Positions 6,266-6,834 of a stretch of 6,834 nucleotides of DNA are shown here, piece by piece; position 1 is the first letter of the stretch; every line of letters starts with the position of its first letter. Source of the DNA: Cytophagales bacterium (GTDB lineage Bacteria > Bacteroidota > Bacteroidia > Cytophagales > Cyclobacteriaceae); contig JAGUUF010000063.1 in the NCBI GenBank assembly GCA_020063545.1, forward strand, positions 1-6,834. The letters run 5' to 3'. The notes under the pieces are model-generated. The model did no database searches. It had not been told where the DNA came from and was given only the letters and a program-made list of their open reading frames with translations. The position numbers were made by a program, and so were the translations under genes.

Positions 6266-6294
6266 CACCTACCATAGTTTGGCACCAAATCACC

Positions 6295-6834
6295 ATGCAC
6301 ACGGTAAATACCCCTGGATGGAATATCCTGTTTGAAGACTCAAGTACCCGGCTGGCAGTCTTTTCAACTCATCAACCCGGAGATTCAGTTCCTGCAGTTT
6401 TTTCAAAACGGGTGGTGCACTTTTATTTCTGCCTCGAAGGAAAAGCCGTGCTGGAGTTTGGCCCGCATTACAGCCGGGAGCTTGCCGCAAAAAGGAATTT
6501 TTTATTCTATAATCCCGAAGCCGACTTACCCCACATGCTCAGGCCTGCGGCTAAAGCCAGCCTGGTTTGGCTTTCCATCACGCTGGAGCACCTGCATGAA
6601 TTGTTTATCCACGAACCGCTGCCCTTTCTTACTCCTGAAAATATAAACCGTAAGTTCTACGATGAACGGGAGATCACCCCTGCCCTGGTGGTGGTGCTTA
6701 GCCAGTTGTTTACGATACACCTGAGTGATCATGCCCGGTTGCTTTTTTACCAGGGAAAAACCCTTGAAATACTCAGCCTGTACTTTTCGCTGAAGGCCCC
6801 GGATACGGAGAGTTGCCCCTTTTTGAAAGATGAT
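6295..6834 (+). CDS. AraC family transcriptional regulator (PchR-like), N-terminal sensor part; 3' truncated
   Basis: An open frame of 180 codons runs from ATG 6295 to the last base of the window with no stop, so the C-terminal DNA-binding part is missing. The visible part matches the sensor half of a Bacteroidota group of AraC regulators related to PchR: V-V-H-F-Y-F-C-L-E-G-K-A (40-51), F-G-P-H-Y-S-R-E-L (55-63), F-L-F-Y-N-P (69-74), H-E-L-F-I-H-E-P-L-P-F-L (101-112), the conserved N-I-N-R-K-F-Y-D-E-R-E-I (116-127), G-K-T-L-E-I-L-S-L-Y-F (154-164) and C-P-F-L (174-177), after which the two helix-turn-helix motifs usually follow. PchR of Pseudomonas activates a siderophore receptor gene when the iron chelate is bound; by analogy this protein may sense the ligand of the divergent receptor and act at the GGTAT sites. 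The ligand is unknown. Assignment to AraC rests on the sensor half only. Confidence 0.82.
   Translation, partial: MHTVNTPGWNILFEDSSTRLAVFSTHQPGDSVPAVFSKRVVHFYFCLEGKAVLEFGPHYSRELAAKRNFLFYNPEADLPHMLRPAAKASLVWLSITLEHLHELFIHEPLPFLTPENINRKFYDEREITPALVVVLSQLFTIHLSDHARLLFYQGKTLEILSLYFSLKAPDTESCPFLKDD

Overview
The window looks like a chromosomal segment of a Bacteroidota member, probably of the Cytophagales/Cyclobacteriaceae type. Support comes from a TonB-dependent receptor paired with an HmuY-family surface lipoprotein, lipoproteins with Bacteroidota-like signals, start codons without clear Shine-Dalgarno sequences, and promoter-like elements of the TTG / TAnnTTTG type. The taxon is inferred; no rRNA or marker gene is present.

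Left part (1-2161), all on the + strand: the C-terminal end of a WYL-type transcriptional regulator cut by the window edge; an exported alpha/alpha-toroid protein of the prenyltransferase/squalene-oxidase repeat type with a strong intrinsic terminator behind it; and a small hypothetical lipoprotein. These three have no evident functional link to each other.

Right part (2162-6834) reads as a heme/iron locus. A short + strand gene encodes an antibiotic-biosynthesis-monooxygenase-fold protein whose Asn8, Trp66 and His76 sit where the IsdG/IsdI heme-degrading enzymes carry their catalytic triad. A near-perfect promoter and a 10-1-10 inverted repeat of Fur-family architecture lie upstream of it. 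A bidirectional terminator separates it from a convergent two-gene operon on the - strand: a TonB-dependent receptor with a FRAP...His...N-x-N-L arrangement, followed 8 bases later by a surface lipoprotein that joins a Calx-beta-like domain to an HmuY domain. Divergent from the receptor is the sensor part of an AraC-family regulator of the PchR-like type, truncated by the window end. The divergent intergenic region holds six GGTAT/ATACC half-sites, including a 14-bp perfect palindrome.

Proposed working model (inference): HmuY-like lipoprotein captures heme or a similar chelate at the cell surface, the receptor imports it, the ABM protein breaks heme down in the cytoplasm, the AraC-type regulator controls the receptor operon through the GGTAT sites, and a Fur-family repressor controls the degrading enzyme. 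No CRISPR array, tRNA, rRNA, insertion sequence or integration site was seen.
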